Assembly: GCF_027942865.1 (NCBI RefSeq) | Contig: NC_134526.1 | Location: forward strand, 6,637,284 to 6,701,283 | Source of the DNA: Odontesthes bonariensis | Lineage: Eukaryota > Chordata > Actinopteri > Atheriniformes > Atherinopsidae | Reading direction: 5' to 3' | Length of the DNA stretch: 64,000 nt | Shown: positions 61,954-64,000 of the stretch, piece after piece | Position numbering within the stretch: position 1 is the first letter of the stretch | Layout of the letters: each line of letters starts with the position of its first letter | Position numbers and translations under genes: made by a program | Notes under the pieces: model-generated | Database searches by the model: none | Told to the model about the DNA's origin: nothing | What the model saw: only the letters and a program-made list of their open reading frames with translations

Positions 61954-62162
61954 TTTTTTCTTGGTCAAGTCAAGTCACCTTTTTATTGCAATTTTACCTG
62001 CAGAATCTGATCTTAATAAAGTGAAAACACAAAGATATAAGTAACTGTGAGTAAACATCATTGGCCAGTGTGTCCAACTTGTCCACCCTGTATCATATCA
62101 AGCTAACGTTAGCTAACTACCAACTAGGCTAACAGGGTAATATTAGCTAATTTGACAAGCAC

Positions 62163-62360
62163 TTACTGGTCAGAATGGATCTTCAAATGATGAACAAAGT
62201 TTGAAGTTGTCGTCTGGCTGTCTGAGATGTTGATGCCGCATGTCTTGCACTGTGCTGTTCGTCTTTTGCCGTCAAAATGGTGATTACGAAAGCAGAAGAC
62301 AACGACTCTCGTTCCCGCTGACATGTTGATGCATATCTGATATGAGTTTATTCTCTCCAA
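62163..62360 (-). pseudogene. BED-finger remnant of a hAT transposase
   Basis: A 65-codon minus-strand ORF containing DGKRRTAQCKTCGINISDSQ and ending FVHHLKIH. It has the C-x2-C and H-x4-H spacing of BED fingers, which bind DNA in hAT transposases and their domesticated relatives. It is truncated immediately after the finger and lies entirely inside the TIR-bounded element, so it is a remnant and not a host gene. Confidence 0.65.
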
Positions 62361-62645
62361 TAAACACGTAAGGTATGTAGAGAGGGCATGACTGATTGAC
62401 AGGGTAGGGATCCTGCGCTCCTACCGGCTAATCGATATTATTTTTTTTAACTAATTTATCAATTTTATATTCAAACTGAAAACAGGAACTGAATAACACT
62501 CAAGTCATTCAAGTCATCGTGTCTCAAGTCAAGTGCCGAGTCTTCAACTTCCAAGTCCGAGTCGAGTCTCAAGTCTTTTATTTTTTGTCAAGTCAATTCA
62601 CAAGTCATCAAAACAGCGACTCGAGTCCCCATCTCTGCATCTGGA

Positions 62646-64000
62646 TCTCATCATTACATCCAGCACATGGAGGGCAGTGCCACTGGGATCAGCTGGAAAA
62701 CTATCGTGACACACTTTTCTCTCCAGCTGGGTCTCATAGTCTGCAGCGTGTCAACAGGAAGGAGCAGATGAAGCGATAGCAAAGGACGATCTATTCAAAA
62801 CACGCTCGGCTGTATCTGTGGGGCATCTTTGTGCCGCTGGAAAAGGAGAAGAGGAAGCATGCAGTGGCCTTTTTGGGTTTAATCTCAGGATCAGCAGGTC
62901 GTGCGGTCCTCAGAATGAGAAGAGAGGCTGCTTCTGCTGCTTTGTTCGGCCGTGGCGTGACACGACATCTGATTGGTTTTCGACTTCATACTTGACCAGA
63001 CCGGTGTATAATTAGATTTTACAGGAGAGAAGACCTGATTCGTCAGCCTCAAATTTCAAAGTAATTGATTATGTTGGGTGGATAGCTTCATCTGTGCTGC
63101 AACTGTGTAGAGAATCGTGTGATTGGACGACTTCTGTGGGCCTGAGTGCAACAAACTGAAGCTAAAACACAACATATCAGAAAACATAGCCACACAAACA
63201 ACATTAAAGAAAATCTACACTTCAACATCATAGAAAACGCTAAAATAAGAAGTGTTTGTTGCTCTGTTTTGCACCATAGAAACAGACTCTGTTAGGATGT
63301 TCAAGTAGAAACATTTCGATGAATCTTTAAACTTTCTGAAGCTCAGAATTTGACCGTCTGGGTTTAAAACTTCTCTATCAAACGCAGATTACAGATACTT
63401 TCACATTCCCAAATACCAAATGGAGTGTTTTATGAGGAAATTGAACAGTTCCTCGCTGCTCCGAAAGCTCCATAAAAGGTTACTTATCACCCCAGACTCC
63501 ACTTTGAGAATTGTTGGACTGTACAATCCTTAGTAAACAGAGCAATGAAGGACTTCCTCAGCATGGTGTGAGCGCTGGTGCATGTCAGGAATGCAAAAAC
63601 CAGATGACCTCAAATGGAAACTCCGGGGCTGATGGAGACGGCGAACAGGCCATCTCGTTTGCTCTAATAAACACTCAGACTCCCCTCTGCAGCCTTTTCC
63701 TCTCTTTCTCTTCGACCGCTTGGCTCCCGTCTTCGCCCGACCTGGCTCAGCGCCGCCTCCGCCACGCCCCAGATGCTGGAGCGCTGCCTGTTCTTAGCCC
63801 CGAGGCCCGGATTCAGCCAAGGAGAACGACAACGTCATCTTTGAGTCTCAAAGTTGTAATTTTCATGTTAATTACAAAGAGGCAGAGATGGGCTAAATAT
63901 ATATATCTGGGCCTGTGGAGGGGGAGGGAAACGGTAAGGAAAGGGGGCTCAGAGTGGCTCAGAGTGGCTCAGAGTGGCTGAGGGGGAGTCAAATGGCCTG
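62646..64000. other. unassigned sequence to window end
   Basis: A 156-codon plus-strand ORF (63,511-63,981) has no recognisable domain and ends in a short ctcagagtgg tandem repeat (63,947-63,977). No exon of arhgap23 is recognised. Confidence 0.4.

Larger units (their letters stand above)
61105..62645. mobile_element. 1.5-kb hAT element with 8-bp target duplication
   Basis: The element spans 61,113-62,637. The left end cagagatgggaccaagtca and right end gactcgagtccccatctctg are inverted repeats. The flanks catatgga (61,105-61,112) and catctgga (62,638-62,645) match in 7 of 8 bases. CAGAG ends and 8-bp duplications identify hAT. Inside are a 32-bp minisatellite and, on the minus strand (62,360-62,163), a short ORF with C-K-T-C ... 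F-V-H-H-L-K-I-H, a BED-type finger fragment. The catalytic part of the transposase is gone. Confidence 0.9.

Noticed and set aside
63511..63981. 156-codon plus-strand ORF at the window end
   Set aside because: No domain, runs into a short tandem repeat, and shows no splice or promoter context.

Overview
This is vertebrate genomic DNA, almost certainly from a ray-finned fish (teleost). It has long introns with canonical GT/AG junctions, many short DNA-transposon copies with terminal inverted repeats (TIRs), 5'-truncated LINE tails of the kind common in fish, and one clearly recognisable conserved gene. The species cannot be named from sequence alone. There are no bacterial operons, CRISPR arrays or recognisable RNA genes.

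Region 1 (1-22,200): the plus-strand lasp1 gene (LIM and SH3 domain protein 1). Six coding exons are present, at 4058-4152, 9477-9561, 14033-14140, 16853-16931, 18463-18560 and 19174-19347. Together they give 212 codons plus stop. Every junction is canonical and the phases agree. The first coding exon, with the N-terminal half of the LIM zinc finger, is not found and probably lies upstream. The introns hold hAT-type elements (1812-2222 and 6314-6822, with 8-bp target duplications), another TIR element, LINE 3' ends and a long TA tract. A LINE tail runs into the polypyrimidine tract of the exon 6 acceptor, and a TIR element fills most of the last intron.

Region 2 (22,200-47,800) has no gene recognised with certainty. 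The best candidate is a CpG-rich, GC-box-bearing segment at about 23,900-24,235. It carries a 25-codon ORF for a single hydrophobic segment (24,062-24,139), an overlapping second ORF and a splice donor. A second GC-rich segment (about 31,000-31,531) looks like a 5' UTR ending in a three-codon coding start and a splice donor. The rest is a transposon graveyard. It contains eight copies of one CACTGG-ended family across the window (one nested in another), a GTAC-rich palindromic minisatellite inside a TIR element (29,426-30,789), a hAT fragment with a BED-finger ORF (38,233-38,760), a 633-bp TIR element (40,233-40,865) and a CCGGACTATAAG element (45,598-46,212).

Region 3 (47,800-64,000): a GC-rich promoter-like segment and an 18-codon first coding exon (48,223-48,276), whose start matches that of ARHGAP23 as I remember it. 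The downstream exons are not seen and presumably lie past the window. Its presumed first intron holds the most striking object here, a 3.5-kb array of about 386 nine-base units (56,817-60,291). The array is open in five of six frames and shows higher-order duplication. A 1.5-kb hAT element (61,113-62,637) follows, containing a 32-bp minisatellite and a remnant BED finger.

lasp1 and arhgap23 both have orthologues in the human 17q12 neighbourhood, which fits conserved linkage. The products (an actin-binding adaptor and a Rho GTPase-activating protein) both act on the actin cytoskeleton, but nothing in the sequence shows co-regulation.
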